This document shows, in pieces, positions 42,722 to 51,009 of a stretch of 64,000 nt of DNA. The notes below the pieces were generated by a model, which did no database searches, was not told the origin of the DNA, and worked only from the letters and a program-made list of their open reading frames with translations. Positions within the stretch are counted from its first letter, which is position 1; each line of letters begins with the position of its first letter. This DNA is from Paenibacillus antri. Lineage in GTDB: Bacteria > Bacillota > Bacilli > Paenibacillales > YIM-B00363. The stretch is taken from the NCBI RefSeq assembly GCF_005765165.1, contig NZ_VCIW01000006.1:1-64000 (forward strand), written 5' to 3'. Position numbers and translations under genes: made by a program.

Positions 42722-42934
42722 GTGGGTAAGATTGCGCTCATCGTACTATTGTTAGGTCTCTGCAATCCTGGGGCCGCGATCGACGTGGAAGGGAACAAAA
42801 TCACGATGGACCGAAACAACGGTTCTCCCGTCGTCGTCATCGAGGTGAAGGACGGGGAACCGGCCGTCATTACGCAGGAGGAGGCGGCGGAGGAAGCAAC
42901 GGAGGATGACGAGGAGGAAGCGTCCGAATCGTAA
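42722..42934 (+). CDS. Small secreted acidic protein
   Basis: A 70-residue protein with a signal-like start (VGKIALIVLLLGLCNPGAA) and a very acidic C-terminus (EEATEDDEEEASES). GTG follows a GAGGAGG site. A TATAAT at 42673-42678 lies upstream, so an earlier ATG at 42677 would fall inside the promoter. The Cys in LGLCNPG could be a lipid anchor, but it does not fit a good lipobox. Function unknown. Confidence 0.55.
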   Translation: MGKIALIVLLLGLCNPGAAIDVEGNKITMDRNNGSPVVVIEVKDGEPAVITQEEAAEEATEDDEEEASES

Positions 42935-42960
42935 TCCCGTTCCCTAATACATCGAAAGAA

Positions 42961-42992
42961 GAAGCCCCAAGGATCGCTCGATCCGAGGGGCT
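42961..42992. terminator. Bidirectional terminator
   Basis: GAAGCCCC with GGGGCTTC around an inner GGATCG/CGATCC stem, between convergent small genes. Confidence 0.75.
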
Positions 42993-43010
42993 TCCGTTCG
43001 ATTCCGTATG

Positions 43011-43298
43011 TTATTGCGCTTTCGATGCCAACGCTCCTTGGATATGCTCGCCTTCCACCAACTGGTTCTCGATGTCCGGCGCGTGCTTCTCGAAGCACTT
43101 GCAATAGTAATCCTTCCGGCAGATCGTGCACGGAATGTTCAAGAGCCGGTTCACGCTGGACACCTTCCACTCCGGGTCCCGACGCATAAATACGCGAGCC
43201 TTCGAGCGGTCCGTGAACGTAACGATGAACTGGTACAGGCCGAGCTCCTCGTTATGATCCGACAGCGCGACGTTATCGATCACAAGCTTTGTTCTCAA
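43011..43298 (-). CDS. Small Cys-rich protein of unknown function
   Basis: A 95-residue protein. A beta-rich N-terminal part (TKLVIDNVAL, FIVTFTDRSKARVFM) is followed by CTICRKDYYCKCF, four Cys that could bind zinc. TTG start after GGGGCT. No signal peptide or membrane helix. I do not recognise the family. It has a terminator shared with the gene to its left. Confidence 0.6.
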   Translation of the reverse strand: MRTKLVIDNVALSDHNEELGLYQFIVTFTDRSKARVFMRRDPEWKVSSVNRLLNIPCTICRKDYYCKCFEKHAPDIENQLVEGEHIQGALASKAQ

Positions 43299-43385
43299 TA
43301 CGGATAGCCCCTTTGCCTTAGAAAATATAGCCGTTACATAAGTTTACTCATTTTCACCCCATAAAGTCAAAAATGAATCCGAATG

Positions 43386-43820
43386 TCAGGAATCCGCGGC
43401 TTTCTCGTCGCTCGTCTGCGCCGCCGCCAGCACGGGGAAGCCGAGCACCTTCTTCAAGTCGTTCATCTCCCGTCGCAGCGCCCGGACTTGCTGGCGAAGC
43501 GAGGTCATCTCCTCCTCGAGCCGAAACAGCTGCGACTCCGAGCCCTTAGGCTCTCCTTCCGACAACGGGCGCGCTTCGAGCGATAACGCGGGGATCGTCG
43601 TCTTCCGCCGCTGCATCAGCCCTTGGAAATCGCCGACCTCATAGCGTTCGATGAATCGCTGAAGCGCATCGGCTCGAATCTTCCAACCGATCCTCCGATT
43701 TTCCGGCGGTTCCGCTTCGATATAGCCCTCGTTGAGCCATTTGCGAACCTCTTGTTTGTCTCGGGCGATACCGCGCTCCTTCAGCACTTGGAACGCGTCT
43801 CGCACGTTATACGTTAACAT
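43386..43820 (-). CDS. DNA-binding protein with N-terminal helix-turn-helix and coiled coil
   Basis: A 144-residue protein. The N-terminal part (YNVRDAFQVLKERGIARDKQEVRKWLNEGYIEAEPP and GWKIRADALQRFIERY) resembles an excisionase/MerR-like winged helix. Residues 105-132 form a coiled coil (LEEEMTSLRQQVRALRREMNDLKK). AGGAGGGTAATA precedes the ATG at 43820. Possibly a regulator; a perfect sigma-A promoter lies upstream. The partner DNA is unknown. Confidence 0.65.
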   Translation of the reverse strand: MLTYNVRDAFQVLKERGIARDKQEVRKWLNEGYIEAEPPENRRIGWKIRADALQRFIERYEVGDFQGLMQRRKTTIPALSLEARPLSEGEPKGSESQLFRLEEEMTSLRQQVRALRREMNDLKKVLGFPVLAAAQTSDEKAADS

Positions 43821-43859
43821 TATTACCCTCCTGTCAGTATGGAAAATGTTGATATGCAT

Positions 43860-43888
43860 ATTATAAAATAAGGCATATTAATCATCAA
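43860..43888 (-). promoter_or_regulatory. Promoter of the helix-turn-helix gene
   Basis: Leftward TTGATG (43883-43888), 17-base spacer, TATAAT (43860-43865). Confidence 0.75.
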
Positions 43889-43919
43889 CGAATCGATAGA
43901 ATCAGATTGGAAACAATTT

Positions 43920-43948
43920 TTGTAACTCGGGCGTCTAATCGTTACAAT
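43920..43948 (+). promoter_or_regulatory. Promoter of the NUDIX gene
   Basis: TTGTAA (43920-43925), 17-base spacer, TACAAT (43943-43948), 37 bases before the start codon and divergent from the leftward promoter. Confidence 0.7.
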
Positions 43949-43985
43949 AGGTACATTCATTCCATGAGCGGAAGGAAGCGTACCG

Positions 43986-44531
43986 ATGACACGCGATGAG
44001 AACTGGACCGTGCTGGGCAGCCGCCGCACGCGTTATCGATTTTTCGAGATTGTACAGGAAGAAGTGAAGACGTTCCAAGGCCGCACCGTCGAGATGGAGT
44101 ACGCCCGCATGCCCGAAGGCGTGTGCGTGCTGCCGCTGCTGGACGGCGGCCGTGCCGTCGCGTGCATCCGGCAGTACCGGCATGCGATCCGCTCCTGGCA
44201 GTGGGAGCTGCCGGCCGGCGGGGTGGATGCGGGCGTGGAGCCGCTCGAGATGGCGAAGAGGGAGCTCGAGGAGGAGACCGGCTACTCGGCGGCTGCGTGG
44301 ACGTCGCTTGGGTCGTTCTACCCGTCCTTCGGCTCTACGGATCAGCTGATCCACCTGTTCGTCGCCGAAGGCTTGCGCTCGGGTCAGCAGCGGCTGGAAG
44401 CGGGGGAGGAGCTCGACGTAGTCGAGGTGCCGATGGAGACGTTCCGCGAGATGGTCGCGAGCGGCGAGCTGCGCCACGGCGCGGCGCTCGCTTGTGTCGC
44501 GCGATGGTGGGCGATGGGGTCGGGGAAATAA
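43986..44531 (+). CDS. NUDIX hydrolase (ADP-ribose pyrophosphatase type)
   Basis: A 181-residue enzyme with the Nudix box G-VDAGVEPLEMAKRELEEETGY (about residues 78-100), intact in its Glu residues. The QYRHAIRSWQWELPAGG segment before it is typical of ADP-sugar pyrophosphatases, as in Bacillus NudF. It may clear ADP-ribose. It is followed after 14 bases by vanZ. Confidence 0.85.
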   Translation: MTRDENWTVLGSRRTRYRFFEIVQEEVKTFQGRTVEMEYARMPEGVCVLPLLDGGRAVACIRQYRHAIRSWQWELPAGGVDAGVEPLEMAKRELEEETGYSAAAWTSLGSFYPSFGSTDQLIHLFVAEGLRSGQQRLEAGEELDVVEVPMETFREMVASGELRHGAALACVARWWAMGSGK

Positions 44532-44545
44532 ATTGGGGGGATGGC

Positions 44546-44977
44546 ATGCGAGGATTTCTGTGTTTCGGTTGGGCATGCCTGCTCGTGGTATGTACATGTA
44601 TCTGGGATTTGACGGAGCTTACGGACTCCTCGCGGTTGTCTCCGCCGGTTTGGGCGACGGCGCCCGATTGGACGGCTTTCTTCAACGGGTACTCGCTCTT
44701 CGGGGAGATGTTTCTTAGGAAGGTCGGACATTTCATCGGCTTCGGGGTGCTGCAGATATTGTTCTTTTATTATTGGAAAAGGTGGTCCGCTTCCGTCGGC
44801 GCAGCCGTCTCGTTGGCGCTGCTGACGGAGCTTGCGCAGCCGTTGTTTTCCCGCGGCGGCCGGGCGCTCGACGTCGTCGTGGACTGCGCCGGCACCGGAG
44901 CCGCGGTACTCGTCTTGCTGGCGGTACAAGCCGTGCGCGCGGGGATCGCTAATAGCAAAAAGAGGGCCCTTCCCTAA
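44546..44977 (+). CDS. VanZ family membrane protein
   Basis: A 143-residue protein with about four helices, including RKVGHFIGFGVLQILFFYYW near residue 60 and LLTELAQPLFSRGGRALDVVVDCAGTGAA near 92-120, the core of the VanZ family. Role is uncertain; VanZ of vancomycin clusters gives mild teicoplanin resistance, which is not implied here. Start: ATG at 44546, six bases after GGGGGG. Confidence 0.8.
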   Translation: MRGFLCFGWACLLVVCTCIWDLTELTDSSRLSPPVWATAPDWTAFFNGYSLFGEMFLRKVGHFIGFGVLQILFFYYWKRWSASVGAAVSLALLTELAQPLFSRGGRALDVVVDCAGTGAAVLVLLAVQAVRAGIANSKKRALP

Positions 44978-45000
44978 GTTCTAAGGAAGAGCCCTTTTTT
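44956..45000. terminator. Bidirectional terminator between vanZ and the SLH gene
   Basis: AGGGC...CTTCC with GGAAG...GCCCT, followed by TTTTTT on the right and AAAAA on the left. It includes the vanZ stop codon. Confidence 0.85.
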
Positions 45001-45008
45001 GGATTGCC

Positions 45009-46667
45009 TTACGAGGAGAAGCCGACGCTCGTCAGCCATCGCTTCAGCATGACGGCGGCTTGGGCGCGGGTGGCCAGGCCGTCCGGCGCTAACGTCGTCT
45101 CCGTCATCCCTTCCACGATGCCGTTCTTCACGACGATCGCCATGTACGTCTTCTCCCAAGCGAGCAGATGCTTATCCGCGAAGCCCGAGAGAGCCGCTTC
45201 GATCTGACCCGGGGTGATCGTCATCTGCGGCGTCGTTCCCGTCGCGAAGGCGGTCGCCCGCACGAGCATCGCCGCCATCTCCGCGCGCGTTACGGTATCG
45301 TTCGGACGGAACGCGCCGTCCGGGTAACCTTCGATGAGCTCGGCTTCGGCCGCCGTGGCTACGACGTCCGCGAACCAATCGCTCGATGCCACATCGGTAA
45401 AGTCAGCCGCGCTCCGCTCCTTCGTTGGGAGGCCTAAAGCTCTCACCAGCAACGCAGCGAACTCCGCGCGCGTGATCGATCGCTCCGGCTCGAACGCCTG
45501 CGCCGAAACGCCCTCGACGATGAGCTTGCCCGCCATCTTCTCGATGTCCGCCTGCGCCCAATGGTCGACGATGTCCGCGAACGACTTCGAGCGCTCCATC
45601 ACGACGTAGACGCTGTTGCTAGGTCGCTTGAGGACGGCGGCTTCGACGTCGCCGTTCTCTTCGTTGAACGCAAGCTGCATCGGCGCGAACGAGAACGTCC
45701 CGTTCGCCGGCTCGAACGTCGCGCCCGTAAGCAACGACGGATTGGCCGTCGCGTCTACCGGCAGCGTGCGGGATACATAGACGCCGCCGAAGTCGTCGAT
45801 CGGTGCCGTTCGGTCGTCCTCGCCGATCGCCGTCAGTTCGAACGAGACGGCGTCGGATCGGAGCTCCGCTCCGATGCGGCTCGCGGCTTGCTTGACGGCT
45901 TCGAGCGCTTCACCCTTAAGCGGCGCGATTTCCGCTTTGATGACGAGAGCTTCGAGTTCGGTGTCCAACTGCTCCGCGAGTCGCCCCAGGTTCAGAACGG
46001 ACAGAGGGAGTTCTAGGGTGATGCCGTCCTTTTCGAGAATGAGCGTCTTCTTCTTGTTCGATACTTCCGCTAGTACTGACGCGGGAAGCAGGGCGATATC
46101 GCTTGCGAATACGATTCTAACGACGTCCTGCTCGGCCAGCTTCTCCTTCAGCTCGTCCGCCGGGACCGTTCCGTCCGCCTGCGCTTGAATCGCGTCGTCG
46201 CTCGTCGGAGGCGTCGGGACGTACCCGCCGCCGCCGCCGCCGTAGACCGGTGGAGGCGTTACCGCCGCTGTGCTCTCGACGTCATACACGTCGCTGGTGA
46301 CGGTGTCTTCCGCATCCATATACCAGCTCGCGAGCTTCAGGCGATCATAGACGTTGGCCGTCACCGTGTACGTAAAGTCATATCGGTCGTAGACGCTGTC
46401 GCCCACCGTATAGGTGCCGCTCCGCTTGTCCAGATAGACGCTGTCGATGACGGTCGAGTGCTCGTCCATGATGTCCAGATAGACGTTACCGGTCACCGTC
46501 TCGTCCGTGTAGACGCTGGCGGTCACCGTCCCGGTCGACTTGTTGTACGAAACTTTATAAATATACGATTGCGCGAACGCGAGCAGCGGCAATGCCATGG
46601 AAACCGCGAGCAGCAATGCCGTAGCGCCGGACAGCTTGGCCGTCCAATGGAACTTCATCCGTTTCAA
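45009..46667 (-). CDS. SLH-domain cell-surface protein
   Basis: A 552-residue exported protein. Signal peptide to about residue 32 (LLAFAQ), then a repeat region (33-130) with recurring VY-D/T-TV motifs (GNVYLDIMD, DSVYLDKRS, GDSVYDRYD, ANVYDRLKL), a Gly/Pro linker (GGGGGGYVP), a middle domain of unknown type (about 155-360), and three SLH domains at the C-terminus (about 368-552: FADIVDHWAQADIEKM, FTDVASSDWFADVV, then YMAIVVKNGIVEG). SLH domains bind pyruvylated cell-wall polymers. The TTG start lies ten bases after AAGGAGGG. Confidence 0.85.
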   Translation of the reverse strand: MKRMKFHWTAKLSGATALLLAVSMALPLLAFAQSYIYKVSYNKSTGTVTASVYTDETVTGNVYLDIMDEHSTVIDSVYLDKRSGTYTVGDSVYDRYDFTYTVTANVYDRLKLASWYMDAEDTVTSDVYDVESTAAVTPPPVYGGGGGGYVPTPPTSDDAIQAQADGTVPADELKEKLAEQDVVRIVFASDIALLPASVLAEVSNKKKTLILEKDGITLELPLSVLNLGRLAEQLDTELEALVIKAEIAPLKGEALEAVKQAASRIGAELRSDAVSFELTAIGEDDRTAPIDDFGGVYVSRTLPVDATANPSLLTGATFEPANGTFSFAPMQLAFNEENGDVEAAVLKRPSNSVYVVMERSKSFADIVDHWAQADIEKMAGKLIVEGVSAQAFEPERSITRAEFAALLVRALGLPTKERSAADFTDVASSDWFADVVATAAEAELIEGYPDGAFRPNDTVTRAEMAAMLVRATAFATGTTPQMTITPGQIEAALSGFADKHLLAWEKTYMAIVVKNGIVEGMTETTLAPDGLATRAQAAVMLKRWLTSVGFSS

Positions 46668-46806
46668 GTGCAGGTTCCCTCCTTGATTTTCCCTTTATTA
46701 CATCTCCTTTGCCGGATGGCCGGCGTCTCTATGTGTTCTGTTGAATCCCAGTGATCTTCCGCGGCATCCACCTCCTTCCATATAATTTTCGCTAGTGCAA
46801 AATGGT

Positions 46807-46835
46807 TTGTGGGGGTAGAGAGATTTATATATAAT
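46807..46835 (+). promoter_or_regulatory. Promoter of the galE operon
   Basis: TTGTGG (46807-46812), 17-base spacer, TATAAT (46830-46835), 27 bases before the first gene. Confidence 0.65.
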
Positions 46836-46861
46836 GAAGGCAAATGTGGAGGGGAATGTTC

Positions 46862-47515
46862 ATGCCGAAATTAAAGAAAACTCTGTCTACGAAAATCATC
46901 AGTTTGTACCGTTCCGATAACGGCGTACTGCATTACCGCTTCCGCGATTCGGACATTCGACGGTTTCCCGTCCCGAGATGGGCCAGAAGAACGATCGCCA
47001 CGGTGTTCCTCCTCGCCGTTGCGGGTATGATCGCATATAAACCTGCTATGAATTATATATCTTCTCTCGTGATGGAACAGGTGTCGGATAAGCTGCTAAC
47101 GGCGGAGGAAGTGAATAATCTTCTTCAGGAGCCTGAGATTCAGCGAATCGTGGCGGAGCAGCTCAAGGAAGCCCCGGTCGTTCCGGTGGCGGCGGCGCCT
47201 AACGAGGAAGCCGATGCGGGGGCTGAAGCGGTGTCCGAGGTAACATCGCCTGCGGAGTCGGCACCTGACGCCAAGACGAGCGATGAAGGAAGCAAGGCGA
47301 CCTTCGGTTCGAGGGAAGAGGCGACGAAATTTTTGCTTACCCGGTTTTCCATGTCGGAACTGAACGGCTTCGCCTCGATGGCCGGCGGCGGGTTAACGGC
47401 GGAGGAGAAACAGGAGATCAAGACGAAAGTACTCGAGAAGATTTCGCCGGAGGAATTCGAAGCCCTGAAGCGGCTGGCCGTCATCGAACTGGCGAAGAAG
47501 CAAACGCAGCCTTAA
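46862..47515 (+). CDS. Single-pass membrane protein of unknown function
   Basis: A 217-residue protein. A basic cytoplasmic N-terminus (about 1-47), one helix (RTIATVFLLAVAGMIAY), and an extracytoplasmic part with an acidic Ala/Pro/Glu linker (about 105-150) and a helical C-terminus (EEATKFLLTRFSM, EEFEALKRLAVIELAKK). ATG at 46862 fits GGAGGGG with seven bases; an ATG two codons earlier is too close. I do not recognise it. galE follows after 18 bases. Confidence 0.6.
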   Translation: MPKLKKTLSTKIISLYRSDNGVLHYRFRDSDIRRFPVPRWARRTIATVFLLAVAGMIAYKPAMNYISSLVMEQVSDKLLTAEEVNNLLQEPEIQRIVAEQLKEAPVVPVAAAPNEEADAGAEAVSEVTSPAESAPDAKTSDEGSKATFGSREEATKFLLTRFSMSELNGFASMAGGGLTAEEKQEIKTKVLEKISPEEFEALKRLAVIELAKKQTQP

Positions 47516-47533
47516 ACAGAAGGAGACGGGATC

Positions 47534-48547
47534 ATGGCGATACTTGTCACGGGAGGAGCCGGATATATCGGCGCCCATGTATGCGTAGAGTTGCTGGCGG
47601 CCGGCTACGAGGTCGTCGTGATCGACAATTATTCCAACAGCCGGGAAGAAGTATTAAGGCGGATCGAACGGATCGCCGGTAAGCCGCTCATCGCATATCG
47701 CGTCGATTTGTTGGATCGACCTGCCGTCGAGGCCGTGTTCGAGGAGCATTCGATCGAAGCGGTCATCCACCTGGCCGGGCTGAAGTCAGTGGGCGAATCG
47801 GTCGCCATGCCGATCGCTTACTATCATAACAACATTACCGGAACCTTGATTTTATGCGATGTGATGCGCGGGCGCGGCATCAAGCGATTCGTCTTCAGTT
47901 CCTCCGCGACCGTGTACGGCGTGCCGGAGCGGATTCCGATCACCGAGGATATGCCGCTCAGCGCGACGAATCCGTACGGGCAGACGAAGCTGATGCTGGA
48001 GCAGGTGCTGCGCGATATCCATGGGTCCGATCCGCAATGGAGCATCGCGCTGCTGCGGTATTTCAACCCGATCGGGGCGCACGAGAGCGGGACGATCGGC
48101 GAGGACCCGAAGGGCATTCCGAACAACTTGATGCCTTACATTACGCAAGTGGCCGTAGGGAGACGCGCGGAGCTGCAGGTGTACGGCGACGATTACGAAA
48201 CCGTCGACGGCACCGGCGTGCGGGATTACATTCATGTCGTGGACTTGGCGCGCGGGCACCTTGCGGCGCTTCGCTATGTGATGGAGGCGTCCGGCGTCGA
48301 AGCGTTCAATCTCGGAACCGGCCGTGGGTACAGCGTCCTTGAGCTGGTTAGCGCCTTCGAGAAGGCTTCAGGGGTCCGGGTGCCGTATCGCATCGTCGAT
48401 CGCAGGCCGGGAGACGTCGCCGCCTGTTACGCGGATTCGTCGAAGGCGGAAGAAGCCCTCGGTTGGCGCGCGGAAAAGGGGATCGACGACATGTGCCGCG
48501 ATTCATGGCGTTGGCAAAGCCAAAATCCGAATGGCTACGAAGGGTAA
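47534..48547 (+). CDS. galE: UDP-glucose 4-epimerase
   Basis: Interconverts UDP-glucose and UDP-galactose. The 337-residue SDR enzyme has GGAGYIGAHV near 7-16, SSATVYG near 120, catalytic YGQTK (near 147-151), YFNPIGAHESG near 177, and VRDYIHVVDLA near 235, all typical of GalE. GGAG precedes the ATG. It probably supplies sugar for the exopolysaccharide cluster that starts 0.6 kb downstream. Confidence 0.95.
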   Translation: MAILVTGGAGYIGAHVCVELLAAGYEVVVIDNYSNSREEVLRRIERIAGKPLIAYRVDLLDRPAVEAVFEEHSIEAVIHLAGLKSVGESVAMPIAYYHNNITGTLILCDVMRGRGIKRFVFSSSATVYGVPERIPITEDMPLSATNPYGQTKLMLEQVLRDIHGSDPQWSIALLRYFNPIGAHESGTIGEDPKGIPNNLMPYITQVAVGRRAELQVYGDDYETVDGTGVRDYIHVVDLARGHLAALRYVMEASGVEAFNLGTGRGYSVLELVSAFEKASGVRVPYRIVDRRPGDVAACYADSSKAEEALGWRAEKGIDDMCRDSWRWQSQNPNGYEG

Positions 48548-48561
48548 TCTAGCAGAAAGAA

Positions 48562-48581
48562 CGGGGCGCATCAGCGCCCCG
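48562..48581. terminator. Hairpin after galE
   Basis: CGGGGCGC with GCGCCCCG around ATCA, then GTTT. It can serve both galE and the small leftward ORF that ends beside it. Confidence 0.7.
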
Positions 48582-48584
48582 GTT

Positions 48585-48710
48585 TCATCCGATTCTTCTT
48601 CTCTTGAAACCCCACACTTTAATCCAGAGTCTGCCTTCATCATCGACGAATTTGCGTATCCCGATCAACTTTAATGGCGTCCATTTCTCCTCGAAATGAT
48701 AGTAAGGCAC
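48585..48710 (-). CDS. Very small basic ORF (41 codons), probable new gene
   Basis: A leftward ORF of 41 residues with start VPYYHFEEKWTPLKL and end WIKVWGFKRRRIG. GTG lies nine bases after GGGAGG; an in-frame GTG three codons earlier is too close to the ribosome site. A TATAAT lies just upstream (48735-48740). Trp and basic residues are frequent, and there is no helix or signal. The good ribosome site, -10 and terminator support a real gene, but I cannot name it. Confidence 0.5.
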   Translation of the reverse strand: MPYYHFEEKWTPLKLIGIRKFVDDEGRLWIKVWGFKRRRIG

Positions 48711-49167
48711 TCCGTTCACCCTCCCAGAATGTTCTTCTTCAGCCGATTATAGCAAAGAAAAACAGAAAACGTTGTCAAAATATGTAGTTTGAATAAAAAA
48801 TATTAACAAAAGTTTGAAAATCTAGACTTTTTTCGATTTGTAGGCATAACGAACTAATGAAATGCCGCTTTAACGACTGGAATAGGCAAAGAGAATGGTT
48901 ATTAGGAACGCATTTATGGGAAAGACATGAATGGAAATGTCAATACCTAGTAGTCTGGACCTATCGTTTTTTTACGCGTTCCAAATGTCTTCCCTCCAAT
49001 AGTCTCCTAATCCTAATATTTGTATACAGATCGTGTGTCGATTGGTAGAATAAAATGATAATTGATGTAAGATTTGCGTTGATGTAAAATAATTACTGAT
49101 TTTTAAAATTATAGGTTTTAACCTTTGGATAGTTAGAAAGTTTCGATGTTTCTTGGGGGAGTAGAAG
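48711..49167. other. AT-rich leader and promoter region of the exopolysaccharide cluster
   Basis: A 457-base stretch without a supported gene. The left part holds the -10 of the small leftward ORF and a TTGACA with a spacer that is too long (21). The middle has only short unconvincing ORFs. The right part has the cluster promoter and a leader of about 70 bases. No JUMPstart/ops element was seen. Confidence 0.5.
49062..49090 (+). promoter_or_regulatory. Promoter of the exopolysaccharide cluster
   Basis: TTGATG (49062-49067), 17-base spacer, TAAAAT (49085-49090), 78 bases before the first start codon. Confidence 0.65.
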
Positions 49168-50994
49168 TTGACGTACCGCAAGAGAATTGCCTATCTCATT
49201 CTAATTGATTCGATCATCGTGCTTGCATCCATTTTCATCTGTAACTTTATCTTAATGCCGGCGAAAAATCCTTTCTATGCCGCCATCCTGTTAAGTTCAG
49301 CGGCGCTGCTTGTCAGTCACCACGCATTAGCCTATTTTTTTAGACTCTATCAACAAGTATGGAAGTACGCGAGTGTCGGGGAATTAGTCTCCATCGTCAG
49401 AGCGGTTTCCTTGTCCATTGGATTTACGGCGGTCGTTCAACTCGTCGCCATCCATGATGTTCTGTTCCCGACGTTAACGGTCACCTGGATGATGCATATT
49501 CTCCTCATCGGCGGCACGCGCTTCGCCTGGAGGTTATACCGGGATTCCTACCACGGGAAGCCGAAGGGGAACGCTTCGGAGAAGAAACGCACGCTGATCG
49601 TCGGCGCCGGCGCGGCAGGCATGATGGTCGCGAAGCAGCTTCGACTCAACCCCGAGCAGGAATTGTGGCCGGTCGGCTTCATCGACGACGATCCGGCGAA
49701 ACACCACCTCGAAGTGCTGGGACTCCCGGTTCTCGGCGGAAGGGGAACGATTGAGGAAGCGGTGAAAGTCCACGACGTGTGTAACATCATCATCGCGATT
49801 CCTAAGTTGAACAAGCGGGAATTGAATGGCATCGTAGCGGAATGCAGCAAGACGCAGGCGAAGACGCAGATCGTCCCGATGATCGAAGACTTCCTGAACG
49901 GCAAGGTGTCTTTAAGCGCGGTACGCGACGTTCAAGTAGAGGATTTATTAGGAAGAGACCCGGTGGAGCTCGACGTAGCTTCCATATCGGAATACATAAC
50001 GGGCAGCGTCGTTCTAGTGACAGGGGCCGGCGGTTCGATCGGTTCGGAAATCTGCCGGCAAATTTCCCGGTTCGCACCTCGGAGCGTGGTACTCTTAGGG
50101 CACGGGGAGAACAGCATCTATTCCATCCACATGGAGCTCAATGGCGATAATCCGAATCAGATTCAGTACATCACGGAAATCGCCGACATTCAAGACCGGA
50201 ACAAGATGGTTCAAGTCCTTGAGCTCCACCGTCCGAAGGTCGTCTTTCACGCGGCTGCGCATAAGCATGTTCCCCTCATGGAGCATAATCCGGAGGAAGC
50301 GGTCAAGAACAACGTCATCGGCACGAAGAACGTGGCCGAAGCCGCCGACGCTTGCGGGGTCGAGACGTTCGTCATGATTTCCTCCGACAAGGCCGTCAAC
50401 CCGACGAACGTCATGGGAGCGACGAAGCGGGTGGCGGAGATGGTCATTCAGGATCTAAGCCGGAGAAGCCGAACACGATTCGTCGCGGTCCGGTTCGGCA
50501 ACGTCCTCGGCAGCCGAGGCAGCGTCATTCCGCTCTTCAAGCAGCAGATCGAGAAAGGCGGGCCGGTGACCGTTACCCACCCGGAGATGACGCGCTACTT
50601 CATGACGATCCCGGAAGCATCGCGACTGGTGCTCCAAGCGGGGGCGCTCGCTCGAGGCGGCGAAATTTTTGTGCTGGACATGGGCGAACCGGTGAAGATC
50701 GTGGACCTCGCTCGGAATCTCATTCGCTTATCCGGATTTACGGAGGAGCAGATCGGCATTCGGTTTACCGGGATCCGGCCGGGAGAGAAGTTGTTCGAAG
50801 AGCTGCTCAACGATAACGAAGTCCAGGAACGGCAGGTGTATCCCAAGATCTATATCGGGAAAACCGCAGCCTTATATATGGAAGAAATTCATGAGCTTAT
50901 CAACCATCCGAACATGGATCGCGAGCAACTGCGCGAAAAATTGCTTGATCTAGCGAATAACCGCGTAGTTAAGAAGATGGCTATGGTCCGTTAA
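49168..50994 (+). CDS. Membrane UDP-HexNAc 4,6-dehydratase (EpsC/CapD/PglF type)
   Basis: A 608-residue enzyme that dehydrates UDP-GlcNAc at C4/C6, the first step toward many deoxy-amino sugars. Four N-terminal helices (about 8-130), a CoA-binding-like Rossmann domain (VGAGAAGMMVAKQL near 145), then the catalytic SDR domain with VTGAGGSIGSEI near 285, SSDKAVNPTNVMGATK near 410. In this long membrane subgroup the catalytic Tyr is replaced by Met (M-GATK), as here. The TTG start has GGGGGAG upstream. First gene of the cluster. Confidence 0.9.
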   Translation: MTYRKRIAYLILIDSIIVLASIFICNFILMPAKNPFYAAILLSSAALLVSHHALAYFFRLYQQVWKYASVGELVSIVRAVSLSIGFTAVVQLVAIHDVLFPTLTVTWMMHILLIGGTRFAWRLYRDSYHGKPKGNASEKKRTLIVGAGAAGMMVAKQLRLNPEQELWPVGFIDDDPAKHHLEVLGLPVLGGRGTIEEAVKVHDVCNIIIAIPKLNKRELNGIVAECSKTQAKTQIVPMIEDFLNGKVSLSAVRDVQVEDLLGRDPVELDVASISEYITGSVVLVTGAGGSIGSEICRQISRFAPRSVVLLGHGENSIYSIHMELNGDNPNQIQYITEIADIQDRNKMVQVLELHRPKVVFHAAAHKHVPLMEHNPEEAVKNNVIGTKNVAEAADACGVETFVMISSDKAVNPTNVMGATKRVAEMVIQDLSRRSRTRFVAVRFGNVLGSRGSVIPLFKQQIEKGGPVTVTHPEMTRYFMTIPEASRLVLQAGALARGGEIFVLDMGEPVKIVDLARNLIRLSGFTEEQIGIRFTGIRPGEKLFEELLNDNEVQERQVYPKIYIGKTAALYMEEIHELINHPNMDREQLREKLLDLANNRVVKKMAMVR

Positions 50995-51009
50995 GGGAGA
51001 GAAAAAGAA

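Noticed and set aside
48857-49048. A 63-codon frame in the leader of the exopolysaccharide cluster
   Set aside because: No ribosome site, no recognisable feature, and it ends within the promoter region.
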